Source: Ignavibacteriota bacterium
GTDB lineage: Bacteria; Bacteroidota; Ignavibacteria; UBA10030; SZUA-254
Assembly (NCBI GenBank): GCA_025358305.1
Contig: JANYJZ010000032.1
Location: forward strand, 62,001-126,000
Length of the DNA stretch: 64,000 bases
Direction of reading: 5' to 3'
The notes below the pieces were generated by a model. The model was not told the DNA's origin and searched no databases. It saw only the letters and a program-made list of their open reading frames with translations. This document shows positions 48,592 to 59,447 of the stretch, piece after piece; the stretch's first letter is position 1, and the number at the start of each line of letters is the position of its first letter. A program made the position numbers and the translations under genes.

Positions 48592-49043
48592 GATGGTCTG
48601 TTCTGGGTTGGTGGTCGGATGGGGTCGGGAGCGATCGACTGCCTGATGCGTTCGGCATATTCGGTCATTTCCTGGCCGGCGTATTTCTTCAGTTCGAGGA
48701 TGAAACGGATGTTGTCGTCGTCATAGCGCGGCGTTACGTGGAAATGGAAATGGAACACCGACTGCCCGGCCGCGCGGCCGTTGTTCGAGAAAATGTTGAA
48801 CCCCGGCGGATGGAGCGCGCCGACGATGGCGCTCGAGATGATCTTCGTCGCAAGGGCGAGATCAGCGAGTTCCTCCTCCGGTACGTCGATGTAGGTGGCG
48901 CTGTGCGTCGTCGGGATGACGAGAACGTGGCCGAAGTGGATCGGATTGATGTCCAGGATCGCGAGCGCGTGGGGGTTCCGATAGAGCACGTGCGCGGCGG
49001 ATTCGCCGCGGATGATCTTGCAGAATGCGCAGTGTGTAGTCAC
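48588..49043 (-). CDS. HIT (histidine triad) family protein
   Basis: [43 protein letters not shown] ... [15 protein letters not shown]; likely GTG start. Confidence 0.9.
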   Translation of the reverse strand: MTTHCAFCKIIRGESAAHVLYRNPHALAILDINPIHFGHVLVIPTTHSATYIDVPEEELADLALATKIISSAIVGALHPPGFNIFSNNGRAAGQSVFHFHFHVTPRYDDDNIRFILELKKYAGQEMTEYAERIRQSIAPDPIRPPTQNRPS

Positions 49044-49078
49044 GGACAAAGAGGCTCTGTAGGCAGTGAGAGTAGCTC

Positions 49079-49107
49079 TATATACCAAAATTCCGCACGA
49101 AAGTCAA
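49079..49107 (-). promoter_or_regulatory. Candidate HIT-icd promoter
   Basis: Minus strand TTGACT-N17-TATATA. Confidence 0.5.
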
Positions 49108-49173
49108 CGCCTCCGGCACTCAGGCGAGCCGAGGGCGGTGGCGAGAAGCCGAGGGCGAAAAGCGATAAGGTTG

Positions 49174-49202
49174 TTGATTCTTGTTCCACCGTTCCGTATA
49201 TT
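49174..49202 (+). promoter_or_regulatory. Candidate promoter of TPR protein gene
   Basis: TTGATT-N17-TATATT. Confidence 0.5.
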
Positions 49203-49254
49203 ATCCCCGAATTCTTCACCACCCATCCAGAAAACCATGTTCACAGGAGTTCGT

Positions 49255-50460
49255 ATGAAACAATGGTCCATCGTGTTCATCCTGGCCGTCATCCTCTCGA
49301 GTTTCTTCTTCACGGGGTTCCAGTGCGGATCGGCCGAAGAGACAAGCGCTAAATTGTACATGCAGCGCTCTGATTGGCGCAATGCGGAGACGGCCCTCCT
49401 CAAGGAGACCGACAAAAATCCGGCAAACGCCGAGGCATGGTATTTTCTCGGACAGACCCGATTGAAGCGCGGCGAAATCGCGGGAGATCAAGGATCGTAC
49501 GATTCGATGAAGATCCTCTTCTCCTCCATGGTCGAAGCGTACAAGAAGGCGAAGGACCTGAGTCCCGAGTACGCCTCCAAATCGAACACCGAGGAGCTCT
49601 ACGCCTGGCAGAAGGCCATCAATTACGGCGTAAACCTCTACAACAAGAGCGTCAGCGCGTCGAAGGACAGCGCTTCGATGCTCCGCACGAAGGCAATCAC
49701 GGCCTACGAGACGTCGATCTACATCCGCCCCGACAGCATTCTCGCCTACAAGAACGCCGCCGTCGCCCTCCACGCCGACGGCAAGATCGAGGAGGAGATC
49801 GCGATGCTGAAGCAGGCACGGCAGCACAAGAGCGACCCCGACGTCTCCTCGCAGATCATCCAGTACTACCTCGACAAGGCAGAGGAAGCCAGTGCGAAGA
49901 AGGAAACCGAGAAGGCGAACGGCCTCTATGCCACGGCCCTGACGGAGCTCTCCGATGCGCGGAAGGCCGATCCGGCGAACTCCCAGCTCATGGACGCGAT
50001 GATCAACGTCTACATCAAGCTCGGGAAGGCGTCCGAAGCCGTCCCCCTCATGCAGCAGGCGCTCGACAAGGACCCGAACAACAAGGTCTACCACTACAAC
50101 CTCGGCGTCCTCCTCATCCAGGCCGACAAGCTGCCGGAGGCCGTGGAGCATTTCGACGCGGCAATCAAGATCGACCCGACGTACGACATCGCGTACCAGA
50201 ACGCGGGCGTCGCGCAGATGAAGTGGGCGGACAAGATGAAGACGAAGGCCGTCGCGGAGTCCGAGGACAAGAAGGCGAAGATGGACAAATCGTATCAGGA
50301 GCACTTCAAGGCCGCCGCCGTCTACTTTGACAAGCTCGTTGCCATGAAGCCCCAGGACGTGAACCTCTATGACCTGCTCATCTCCGCCTATGCGAACGGC
50401 GGGGAACTCAAGAAGGCCGAAGAGTGGGCGAAGAAGGCCGACGTACTCCGGAAGAAGTAA
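49255..50460 (+). CDS. TPR-repeat protein, probable lipoprotein/exported
   Basis: MKQWSIVFILAVILSSFFFTGFQCGSAEE (lipobox-like) then TPR motifs (NAEAWYFLGQTRLKRGE, NKVYHYNLGVLLIQADKLPEAVEHFDAAIKIDPTYDIAYQNAG). Confidence 0.85.
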   Translation: MKQWSIVFILAVILSSFFFTGFQCGSAEETSAKLYMQRSDWRNAETALLKETDKNPANAEAWYFLGQTRLKRGEIAGDQGSYDSMKILFSSMVEAYKKAKDLSPEYASKSNTEELYAWQKAINYGVNLYNKSVSASKDSASMLRTKAITAYETSIYIRPDSILAYKNAAVALHADGKIEEEIAMLKQARQHKSDPDVSSQIIQYYLDKAEEASAKKETEKANGLYATALTELSDARKADPANSQLMDAMINVYIKLGKASEAVPLMQQALDKDPNNKVYHYNLGVLLIQADKLPEAVEHFDAAIKIDPTYDIAYQNAGVAQMKWADKMKTKAVAESEDKKAKMDKSYQEHFKAAAVYFDKLVAMKPQDVNLYDLLISAYANGGELKKAEEWAKKADVLRKK

Positions 50461-50482
50461 CGAAGTCAGGATCGACGAATTC

Positions 50483-50512
50483 AGCCCTCCGGGTCTCCCC
50501 GGAGGGCTGTTT
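50483..50512 (+). terminator. Hairpin terminator-like element
   Basis: agccctccggg-tctc-cccggagggct followed by gttt; short T-run. Confidence 0.5.
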
Positions 50513-50537
50513 CATTCTCATATCTGAAGGAAGACCC

Positions 50538-50867
50538 ATGGCCAACCAGCATCCCCAGCAGCAGCAGATCAACATCGAGCTCGGCGAGAAGGAGGCCGAA
50601 GGCATCTACTCCAATCTCGCGATCATCACGCACTCCCCGGCTGAATTCGTGATCGATTTCACTCGCGTCCTCCCCGGCGTGCCGAAGGCGAAGGTCCACG
50701 CCCGGGTCATCACGACGCCGCAGCACGCAAAGCTCCTCCTCAACGCGCTCCGAGAGAACATCGAGAAGTACGAGCATTCATTCGGGGAGATCAAGATCCA
50801 TGGCGAGCCGACTGCGGGAGGGTTCGGCTTTCAGCCGCCGACGACCGGCGGCGAAAAGGTCCACTGA
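50538..50867 (+). CDS. DUF3467 family protein
   Basis: QQINIELGEKEAEGIYSNLAIITHSPAEFVIDFTRVLPGVPKAKVHARVITTPQHAKLLLNALRENIEKYE. Confidence 0.88.
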   Translation: MANQHPQQQQINIELGEKEAEGIYSNLAIITHSPAEFVIDFTRVLPGVPKAKVHARVITTPQHAKLLLNALRENIEKYEHSFGEIKIHGEPTAGGFGFQPPTTGGEKVH

Positions 50868-50887
50868 AGGAAGAGTGCGGGGAGCGG

Positions 50888-52299
<1,412 letters not shown>

Positions 52300-52303
<4 letters not shown>

Positions 52304-52848
52304 GGCGTCCCCGGGAGCTCTTCGAGCGTCAAGTTCTTGTTCGTGTAGATGCAGATCTCGCTCGCCGCATCGAGGGACTGACGGACGATCTCGCCCGCGT
52401 CCAACGTGGTGTGCTTCCGGAGCATCCTCGCGGCGACGAGGGCAAAGTTGCCGCCGGAACCGATGGCGACAATGCCGTCATCGGGCTCGATGACCTCGCC
52501 TGTCCCGGAGATGACGAGAGCCTGGTTGCGGTCGAGGACGGCCAAGAGGGCCTCAAGCTGCCGAAGGTATTTGTCCGTCCGCCACTGCTTCGCGAGCTCG
52601 ACGGCGGCCCGAAGGAGATTGCCCCGGTACTGCTGGAGGTGGTCCTCGAACCGCTCAAAGAGCGTGAATGCGTCGGCGGCGGAACCGGCGAAGCCGGCGA
52701 GCACGGAATCATTGTAGATCTTCCGAACCTTCCGGGCTCCCTGCTTCATGATCGCGTTGCCGACGGTCACCTGGCCGTCGGCGCCGATGACGGTGCGTCC
52801 ATTGTGCGTCAATCCGATGACGGTCGTCGCATGAATGATGGAGGACAT
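52300..52848 (-). CDS. hslV: HslV peptidase subunit of HslUV protease
   Basis: [63 protein letters not shown]. Confidence 0.97.
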
Positions 52849-52884
52849 AGGGGCCTTCGAGAGCGTTGTGAAACGGTTGTGGAT

Positions 52885-54336
52885 TCAGATCTTCCGGCGA
52901 AGCCGCGCGACCGGCATGCGCATCGCTTCGCGGTACTTGGCGACGGTGCGCCGGGCGATGTTCAAGCCGTTGGCGTTGAGCATCTCCGCGATCCGGTCAT
53001 CGCTCAGGGGGTGCGCGCTATCCTCTCGGTCGATGATCTCCCGGATCATATTCTTCACTTCCTTGTTGGAGACCTCCTCGCCGGTCTGCGTCGTGAGCTT
53101 GTCGCTGAAGAAATGCCGGAGCTCGAAGACGCCGTACTCGGTTTGGACGTACTTCCCGTTGACGACCCTGCTGATCGTCGAGATGTCCATGCCGATGACC
53201 TCGGCAATGTCCTTGTAGATCATCGGCCGCAAGTTCTCTCCCGTCTCGAAGAACTGGCGCTGCTTCTCGACGATCGAGCGCATGACGCGCATCATCGTGT
53301 CCCGGCGCTGGTTGATCGACGCGATGAACCACTTCGCCGCCTCGAACCGCTTCCGGATGAAGTCCTTCACGCCGGTCGGCGTGCCGTTGCGACGCCGAGA
53401 CATGAGATCCTTGTACGCCTTGTTGATTCTGAGGGGGGGCACGCTCCGGTCGTTCAAGGAGATGATGAAGTCGTCGCCGTCCCGCTCCACGAGAAAATCG
53501 GGGATGACGTAGTTCTGCTGCGCCGTGAACTGCCCCTCCCCCGGCTTGGGGTTGAGCTTCTGGATGAGTTCGACGACGGGCCGAAGCTGGTCGATGTGCA
53601 TCTCGAGCGCCTTGGCAAGGTCCTCAAAATGCTTCATCGTGAAGTTCTCGAAATGGTCGCGGAGGATCTTCAGGGCGACGTCCTTCATTTTCGCCGGATA
53701 GTCGCCGATCTCCATCTGGACGATGAGGCACTCCTGGAGCGTCCGTGCGCCGATCCCCGGAGGATCGAGCCGCTGGACCGTGCTGAGGACGCGTTCGGCC
53801 TGTTCGGGCGTGATGGCGAGGGTGTGCGTGAGGTTGAGGTCCTGCACGATGAGCGCGAGGTCCCTGCGGAGGTAGCCGTCCTCGTCGATGTTGCCGATGA
53901 TCTCTTCGCCGAGGAGCTCTTCCTCGGGGCTGAGGTCGAGGAGCTTCACTTGGTCCAGGAGCCGCTGGGTGCTCGAGACCTCCGCGGGCTGGGGGTACTG
54001 CTCGCGGTCCTCGTCGTCGAACTCCTGCCGCGTCGCCTTGTGCCCGTCGAGATCGTCGTTCATGAAATCCTCGAACGTGTAGCCGTCCTCCGCCTTGGCC
54101 GCCTCCGCCTCTGCGGCCACCTCCGCCGCCTGGATCTCGACGTCGTCGGACTCCGGCTCCTCCTGTTCCTGTGTGAGCTCTACCTCGTCGGTCTCCTCCA
54201 GGAGAGGGTTCATCTCAAGCTCCGCCTTGATGCGTTGCTCGAGGGCGAGGATGGGCAGCTGCAGAAGCTGGAGGTACTGCACCTGCTGCGGCGTCAGCTT
54301 TTGCTGAAGGGATTGTCGCTGGGAGAGGTTAAGCAC
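52885..54336 (-). CDS. rpoN: RNA polymerase sigma-54 factor
   Basis: LSQRQSLQQKLTPQQVQYLQLLQLPILALEQRIKAELEMNPLLEE ... RRTVAKYREAMRMPVARLRRKI (RpoN box). Probable GTG start overlapping the upstream DUF3109 gene. Confidence 0.95.
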   Translation of the reverse strand: MLNLSQRQSLQQKLTPQQVQYLQLLQLPILALEQRIKAELEMNPLLEETDEVELTQEQEEPESDDVEIQAAEVAAEAEAAKAEDGYTFEDFMNDDLDGHKATRQEFDDEDREQYPQPAEVSSTQRLLDQVKLLDLSPEEELLGEEIIGNIDEDGYLRRDLALIVQDLNLTHTLAITPEQAERVLSTVQRLDPPGIGARTLQECLIVQMEIGDYPAKMKDVALKILRDHFENFTMKHFEDLAKALEMHIDQLRPVVELIQKLNPKPGEGQFTAQQNYVIPDFLVERDGDDFIISLNDRSVPPLRINKAYKDLMSRRRNGTPTGVKDFIRKRFEAAKWFIASINQRRDTMMRVMRSIVEKQRQFFETGENLRPMIYKDIAEVIGMDISTISRVVNGKYVQTEYGVFELRHFFSDKLTTQTGEEVSNKEVKNMIREIIDREDSAHPLSDDRIAEMLNANGLNIARRTVAKYREAMRMPVARLRRKI

Positions 54337-54928
54337 GTCCGTCCACCGCCTCGTCGTCGTCCGTACGTCCGGCGTCCATGCGCCGGCATTCGCTGCGGAA
54401 CTCATCGTACCACGCTGCGCCGAACTTTCGCTCGAGGGGTTCGCGCAGGAACTCATACAGGGGAACGTCCTCCTTGACGCCGCGTTCGACGCCGGGGAGG
54501 CATTCGCCGATCCGCTCGTAGTGGAGCCGGGATCCGTCGCGCGAGACCCGCACCGGAAAAAGGTGGCAAGAGAGCGGCTTCCGCCACTGCGTTTCGCCGC
54601 GAAAAAAGGCCTTCTCGATGGAGCACCGAGCGACCCCCTCCTCGCGTATGACAAAGACGCAGTCCTTGTCGTCGACGCAGTTCGTGTGGTAGCTTCCGGG
54701 CTCCCCCTCGAAGAGCCCCTGAGCCTCGATGACCCGGAGGTGGGACTCGGAGAGGTACTTCCGGACGATCGGGAACGCCTTCTCGATCTCGGCGAGTTCG
54801 TCATCGTCGAGGGGCGCTCCGCGCCCTCCGGGGAGGGTGCAGCAGGCCCCCTTGCAGGCGCTCACATTGCAGGCGAAGCGCTCGGTGACGATGGCCTCAT
54901 CCACGATGGATTTTACAAGAGTTGTCAT
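54329..54928 (-). CDS. DUF3109 family (Cys-rich, YkgJ-like) protein
   Basis: FACNVSACKGACCTLPGGRGAPLDDDELAEIEKAFP ... DCVFVIREEGVARCSIEKAF ... KPLSCHLFPVRV. Confidence 0.85.
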   Translation of the reverse strand: MTTLVKSIVDEAIVTERFACNVSACKGACCTLPGGRGAPLDDDELAEIEKAFPIVRKYLSESHLRVIEAQGLFEGEPGSYHTNCVDDKDCVFVIREEGVARCSIEKAFFRGETQWRKPLSCHLFPVRVSRDGSRLHYERIGECLPGVERGVKEDVPLYEFLREPLERKFGAAWYDEFRSECRRMDAGRTDDDEAVDGRA

Positions 54929-55074
54929 TCCACGCGTAAAATACGAAAGTTTTCCATCATTCGAAAGTATCCGGCCGGAGTATACGATATTGGCCGGCTA
55001 CGCGCTGTGACGGAGAATAAGGGATCGACCCCCCGTATCAGGGGGCACGGAATGACGATCCGGGCCGCATCAAT

Positions 55075-56058
55075 TTAGGAAGGCTCCGGCGGATCGAAGA
55101 GGGAGGGTTGGGCGCCGGCCGCGGCGGGGCTCGGGAATGGTCCCTCGGCAGCTCCCCCCGGGGCGAGCGCGGAGGTGAGTTCTTGGAGGATGTCTGCTAT
55201 ATCCTCGACAAGCTTCGCGCGGCCGTCGCGGATGAGCGCATTGCAGCCGAGGCTCGTCCGGACCCGGGCGGGTCCCGGCACGGCGAAGACCTCCCTGTTC
55301 TGATCGAGCGCCAGGCGCGCCGTGATCATCGCTCCGCCAATTAGGTCCGATTCGACGACGAGCGTGCCGAGCGCGAGGCCGCTGATGATCCGGTTACGGC
55401 GCGGAAAGTTCGCGGCCTCCGGCCGTGCGCCCATGGGGTACTCGCTGATGACCGCGCCGTGGCAGACGATCTCGTCGGCGAGCGTCGCGTTCTCCGGCGG
55501 GTAGGCGACGTCGAGCCCTGAACCGACCACGGCGACGGTCCAGCCGCCGGAGCCGAGGGCAGCTTTGTGCGCGGCCGTGTCGATGCCGCGCGCAAGCCCG
55601 CTCACGACGCACAGCCCGGATCGGGCGCACGAGCTGCTGAAGCCGGTGGCCTCCGCGATGCCGTACGGCGACGGTCTCCGGGTCCCGACGATGGCGAGTG
55701 CGAACCTGTCGACGAGAGTGAGCGTCCCGCGCACGTAGAGGAGCGCCGGAGGATCGTAGATGCGCGAAAGGAGCTCAGGGTAGGCCGCGTCCCAGCAGGT
55801 GACCACGCGAGCGCCGGAGCGCTCGACCGCACGAAGCTGCGCTTCGGCGAAGCGGGAAGCGGCGCCGGCCGGGTCGTGGAGGACGCGCCAGGCCGCCAGG
55901 GCGCGCTCCACCCCCATTCCCGGCACGGTGGCGAGGTCGCCGGGGGAAGCTCGGAGGACGCCCGATGGCCCCCCGCAGTGGTGGATGAGCGCACGGAAAC
56001 GGTTCGGACCGAGCGCGGGGATCCGCGCCAGGACCAGCAGGTCGAAGAGTGAGAACAT
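55075..56058 (-). CDS. dprA: DNA processing protein DprA
   Basis: ARIPALGPNRFRALIHHCGGPSGV ... AIVGTRRPSPYGIAEA ... VVSGLARGIDTAAHKAAL ... VVGSGLDVAYPPENATLADEI ... GAVISEYPMG. Confidence 0.95.
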   Translation of the reverse strand: MFSLFDLLVLARIPALGPNRFRALIHHCGGPSGVLRASPGDLATVPGMGVERALAAWRVLHDPAGAASRFAEAQLRAVERSGARVVTCWDAAYPELLSRIYDPPALLYVRGTLTLVDRFALAIVGTRRPSPYGIAEATGFSSSCARSGLCVVSGLARGIDTAAHKAALGSGGWTVAVVGSGLDVAYPPENATLADEIVCHGAVISEYPMGARPEAANFPRRNRIISGLALGTLVVESDLIGGAMITARLALDQNREVFAVPGPARVRTSLGCNALIRDGRAKLVEDIADILQELTSALAPGGAAEGPFPSPAAAGAQPSLFDPPEPS

Positions 56059-56121
56059 GTGACACCTCCCAAGAGACAAACACCAGCATGCCGCGCTCTC
56101 GCGCGGCAACGGGCCAATTCC

Positions 56122-56394
56122 TTACTTGGCCACTTCCATTCCGTCGATGACGGCGACGATCACCGAATGCACCGGGACCTTCTTATTCTTCAGGACCTGC
56201 GCCGCCGCGGCCCCTTCCTGGACGACAAGGACGCTGTCGCCGACTCCGGCGTCGACCGTGTCGAGCGCGACGAGATCGCGGCCGATAAACTCGCCGTCGA
56301 GCCCGACGGGCTGGCAGATGAGCATCTTCTGGCCGCGCAGCTGTTCGTTTTTTTGCGTCGCGACGAGCGTTCCGATCACTTTGCAGAGCGTCAT
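56122..56394 (-). CDS. EutN/CcmL-family bacterial microcompartment vertex protein
   Basis: MTLCKVIGTLVATQKNEQLRGQKMLICQPVGLDGEFIGRDLVALDTVDAGVGDSVLVVQEGAAAAQVLKNKKVPVHSVIVAVIDGMEV; matches remembered EutN/CcmL pattern (KVxGxxVxTxKxxxLxGxKLLxxQ, D-xVGAGxGExVLVxxGSSAR, PVDxxVVAIID). Confidence 0.88.
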   Translation of the reverse strand: MTLCKVIGTLVATQKNEQLRGQKMLICQPVGLDGEFIGRDLVALDTVDAGVGDSVLVVQEGAAAAQVLKNKKVPVHSVIVAVIDGMEVAK

Positions 56395-56400
56395 GTTGGC

Positions 56401-57774
56401 TCAATCCTGTAGGATATCGTGTTTGAACCTGTCGACGAGCGCCTGGGCCTGTTGGGCGCGCGGCGCTTCGGCGATGATGCGGATGATGGGCTCGGTGTTC
56501 GACCGGCGGAGATGGACCCACGAGTCGGGGAAATCGATCTTCAGTCCGTCGTCCATATTGATCGTCCCGTTCCCCGTATGGCGCTTGCACAGGACATCGA
56601 GCACCTCTTCCGAGCGTTCCTTCGACACCTCGACCTTCGATTTGACGATCTCATAGCGCGGAAGCGACGCCTTCAGGGCGGAGAGCGAGCCGCCGGACTC
56701 CGCAAGCTGCTGGAGGACGATCCCGATGCCGACGATAGCGTCGCGCCCGAAATGGAGCGCCGGGATGATGACGCCACCGCTCCCTTCTCCTCCGACGATC
56801 GACTGGAGCTCCTTCATCCGCGTCGCGACGTTGATCTCGCCGACGGGCGTCCGGAGGACGGTCACGCCGAACTTCCGCGCGACGTCGTCGACGGCGCGCG
56901 TCGTTGAGAGGTTTACGACGACGGGACGCGGCGCGGCGCCGGAAGAGTGAGCGGCCGCTTTTTCCAGTATGAAGCGCACGACGGATGTGATCGTGTACTC
57001 CTCCCCGAACGGCTCTCCCTCTTCGGTGATGAGGACGAGGCGATCCACGTCGGGATCGACGGCGATGCCGAGGTCGGCCTTCGTTTCCTTCACCTTGCTG
57101 CAGAGGGCGCCGAGGTTCTCCGGCACAGGCTCCGGCGGACGGTCGAAGACCCCGCTTCCTTCGCAGTTGAGTTCAATGACGTTGCAGCCCAATGCTCGCA
57201 GCATCTGCGGCACGATGAGGCCGCCCGCGGCGTTGATGCAGTCCGCCACGACGGTGAACTTCCGGCGCCGGATGGCGTCGACCTTCACGTATGGCAGATC
57301 GAAGACACGGTCGATATGCTTCTGGAGATAGGAAGGGTCCGAGGCGAGCCTGCCGATCTTGTTCCAGGGGACGAACCGCCTCGAAGGCTCTGCTGCGATC
57401 TCCCAGAAGCGCTTATTTTCACTGGCATTGAGGAACATACCCGTGCCGGCGATGAACTTCATGCCGTTCCATTCCATCGGGTTGTGACTGGCCGTCACGG
57501 CGATCCCGCCGGCTGCGCCCAGCTGCTCCACGGCGAGCGCGATCGTCGGGGTCGGTGCGACCCCCAGGGACACCACGTCGCAGCCCATGGAGACCAAGGT
57601 GGATGAGACGAGCTGCGCGACGCTCTCCCCCGTGACCCTCCCATCCCGGCCGATGACGATCGGACCACGGTTGCAATACTGCGCGAAGGCTGCCGCGTAC
57701 CGTACGACGACGTCCGGGACGAGGGACTCGCCGACGACTCCCCGGATCCCGGAGATGCTGACCATGAGTGACAT
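56401..57774 (-). CDS. Phosphoglucosamine mutase / phosphohexomutase
   Basis: VSISGIRGVVGESLVPDVVVRYAAAF ... GIAVTASHNPMEWNGMKF ... DLGIAVDPDVDRLVLITEEGEPFGEEYT ... GGEGSGGVI. Confidence 0.92.
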   Translation of the reverse strand: MSLMVSISGIRGVVGESLVPDVVVRYAAAFAQYCNRGPIVIGRDGRVTGESVAQLVSSTLVSMGCDVVSLGVAPTPTIALAVEQLGAAGGIAVTASHNPMEWNGMKFIAGTGMFLNASENKRFWEIAAEPSRRFVPWNKIGRLASDPSYLQKHIDRVFDLPYVKVDAIRRRKFTVVADCINAAGGLIVPQMLRALGCNVIELNCEGSGVFDRPPEPVPENLGALCSKVKETKADLGIAVDPDVDRLVLITEEGEPFGEEYTITSVVRFILEKAAAHSSGAAPRPVVVNLSTTRAVDDVARKFGVTVLRTPVGEINVATRMKELQSIVGGEGSGGVIIPALHFGRDAIVGIGIVLQQLAESGGSLSALKASLPRYEIVKSKVEVSKERSEEVLDVLCKRHTGNGTINMDDGLKIDFPDSWVHLRRSNTEPIIRIIAEAPRAQQAQALVDRFKHDILQD

Positions 57775-57806
57775 GAATGCTTCGAATGCTTTGAAAAGAC
57801 AATGAA

Positions 57807-57835
57807 AATGTAGCAAAGGCCAGGCAGAGAAGCAA
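57807..57835 (-). promoter_or_regulatory. Candidate promoter of phosphohexomutase gene
   Basis: Minus strand TTGCTT-N17-TACATT. Confidence 0.4.
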
Positions 57836-57949
57836 GGTAAATCACACGCGGCAGACGGAGGCTCGCGCGGTGTATCAATGTCGGAACCGCACATCCGCTC
57901 AACACGACCTCCGTTCCCCCTCGAGCCTCCATCGAGTGCGTCGGAACTC

Positions 57950-57978
57950 TTGAATTTCAGCCAATTTTTCCGTACGTT
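57950..57978 (+). promoter_or_regulatory. Candidate promoter of amrA-like operon
   Basis: TTGAAT-N17-TACGTT. Confidence 0.45.
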
Positions 57979-58015
57979 CAGAGTGATTCAGACGCAATGA
58001 TCTTTCGGGCGGGCC

Positions 58016-58573
58016 ATGCTTTCTTCGTCGGAACGAACGATTCTCCTTCAGGCAGCCAGGCATGCGATGACCTCGGCGGTGCGTCGAACGCCCTTCACGC
58101 CGGCGAGGGCGTCCGAAGGCGCGCTAGCCGCTCCGCGGGGAGCGTTCGTGTCGCTCCACGAAGCGGGAAGGCTTCGCGGCTGCATCGGCTACATCGACCC
58201 CTTGCGAGCGCTCCTCGACACCGTCGAGCGGTCCGCGCGGAAGGCGGCGACGGAAGACCACCGGTTCGAACCCGTTGCGCCGGACGAATTGTCCGCCATC
58301 CTCATTGAGATCTCGGTCCTCTCACTTCCTGAAGAGTTCCACGAGCCGCAAGAGATCGAGATCGGGACGCACGGCATTCTCATCGAAACACGGCACCGCC
58401 GGGGCATTCTGCTCCCGCAGGTAGCACGAGACCAAGGTTGGGACCCAATGATGTTCTTGCGCCACACAGCAGAGAAAGCCGGACTTCCCTCAGGCGCCTG
58501 GAACGCCCCTGGAGTGATCCTGTCGCGCTTTACCGCGGAGATCGTCTCCGAGGATCCGGACAGGGTATCATGA
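58016..58573 (+). CDS. amrA: AMMECR1-domain protein (AmmeMemoRadiSam system protein A)
   Basis: GAFVSLHEAGRLRGCIGYIDPLRALLDTVERSARKAATEDHRF ... ILIEISVLSLPEE. Confidence 0.9.
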   Translation: MLSSSERTILLQAARHAMTSAVRRTPFTPARASEGALAAPRGAFVSLHEAGRLRGCIGYIDPLRALLDTVERSARKAATEDHRFEPVAPDELSAILIEISVLSLPEEFHEPQEIEIGTHGILIETRHRRGILLPQVARDQGWDPMMFLRHTAEKAGLPSGAWNAPGVILSRFTAEIVSEDPDRVS

Positions 58574-59430
58574 CTCCTCTCCGCGGGCCCTCCAGTCATG
58601 CACCGGCCGTTCCGGTCCGGCCGCCGGCCGTCGCCGGTCTTTTCTACCCGGAAGAGCCGGTCGTGCTCCGCCGGGAGATCTCCGGACTCCTCGACCGCGC
58701 CCGGTCCCGCCGGACGGGCGCAGGCCTGGTGGCTCTCGTGTCCCCCCACGCGGGGTACCGCTTTTCCGGCGCGACCGCCGCGGAAGCCTATCGGCAGCTC
58801 GAGGGACGCTCCATCGGCACGGTCGTGATCGTGAGTCCGAGCCACAGGGAATACTTCCCAGGCATCTCGGTCTTCGACGGCCCGGCCTACCGGACCCCTC
58901 TCGGCGAACTTTCCGTCAACGGCGCGATGCGCGATGCGCTCGTCCGCAACGACGCGTACATCACCGCCTCCTCCGACGGCCACCGCACGGAGCATGCGAT
59001 CGAAGTGCAGCTTCCCTTCCTCCAGTCGGTCCTCGCCACAACGCCGTCGATCCTTCCGATCGTCATGGGGGACCAGCGCCGCGAACTCTGCGAGCACCTT
59101 GGACGGAGGCTCGCCTCCGTCCTGGCCCGAACGGACAGCATCATGGTCGCGAGCACCGATCTGTCGCACTATCACCCGTACGCCGATGCCGAGGCGCTCG
59201 ACCGCGAAGCGATCCGGTCGATCGAATCGTTCGACGACCAGCGTCTCATGGACGATCTCGAGGCGGAACGCGTCGAGGCGTGCGGAGGCGGGCCGACGGT
59301 CGCCGTCCTGATTGCCGCCCGGCTCCTCGGAGCGCGCCGCGTCGAGATCCTCGACCACTGCAATTCAGGAGACACCTCCGGCGACCGCCGGAGCGTCGTC
59401 GGGTACCTCTCCGCCGCCATCACGCGCTAA
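58570..59430 (+). CDS. amrB: MEMO1-family protein (AmmeMemoRadiSam system protein B)
   Basis: RPPAVAGLFYPEEPVVLRREI ... LVSPHAGYRFSGATAAEAYRQL ... VIVSPSHREYFPGISVFDGPAYRTPLG ... EHAIEVQLPFLQ ... STDLSHYHPY. Confidence 0.92.
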   Translation: MTPLRGPSSHAPAVPVRPPAVAGLFYPEEPVVLRREISGLLDRARSRRTGAGLVALVSPHAGYRFSGATAAEAYRQLEGRSIGTVVIVSPSHREYFPGISVFDGPAYRTPLGELSVNGAMRDALVRNDAYITASSDGHRTEHAIEVQLPFLQSVLATTPSILPIVMGDQRRELCEHLGRRLASVLARTDSIMVASTDLSHYHPYADAEALDREAIRSIESFDDQRLMDDLEAERVEACGGGPTVAVLIAARLLGARRVEILDHCNSGDTSGDRRSVVGYLSAAITR

Positions 59431-59447
59431 CAGACACGAGAGACCTC

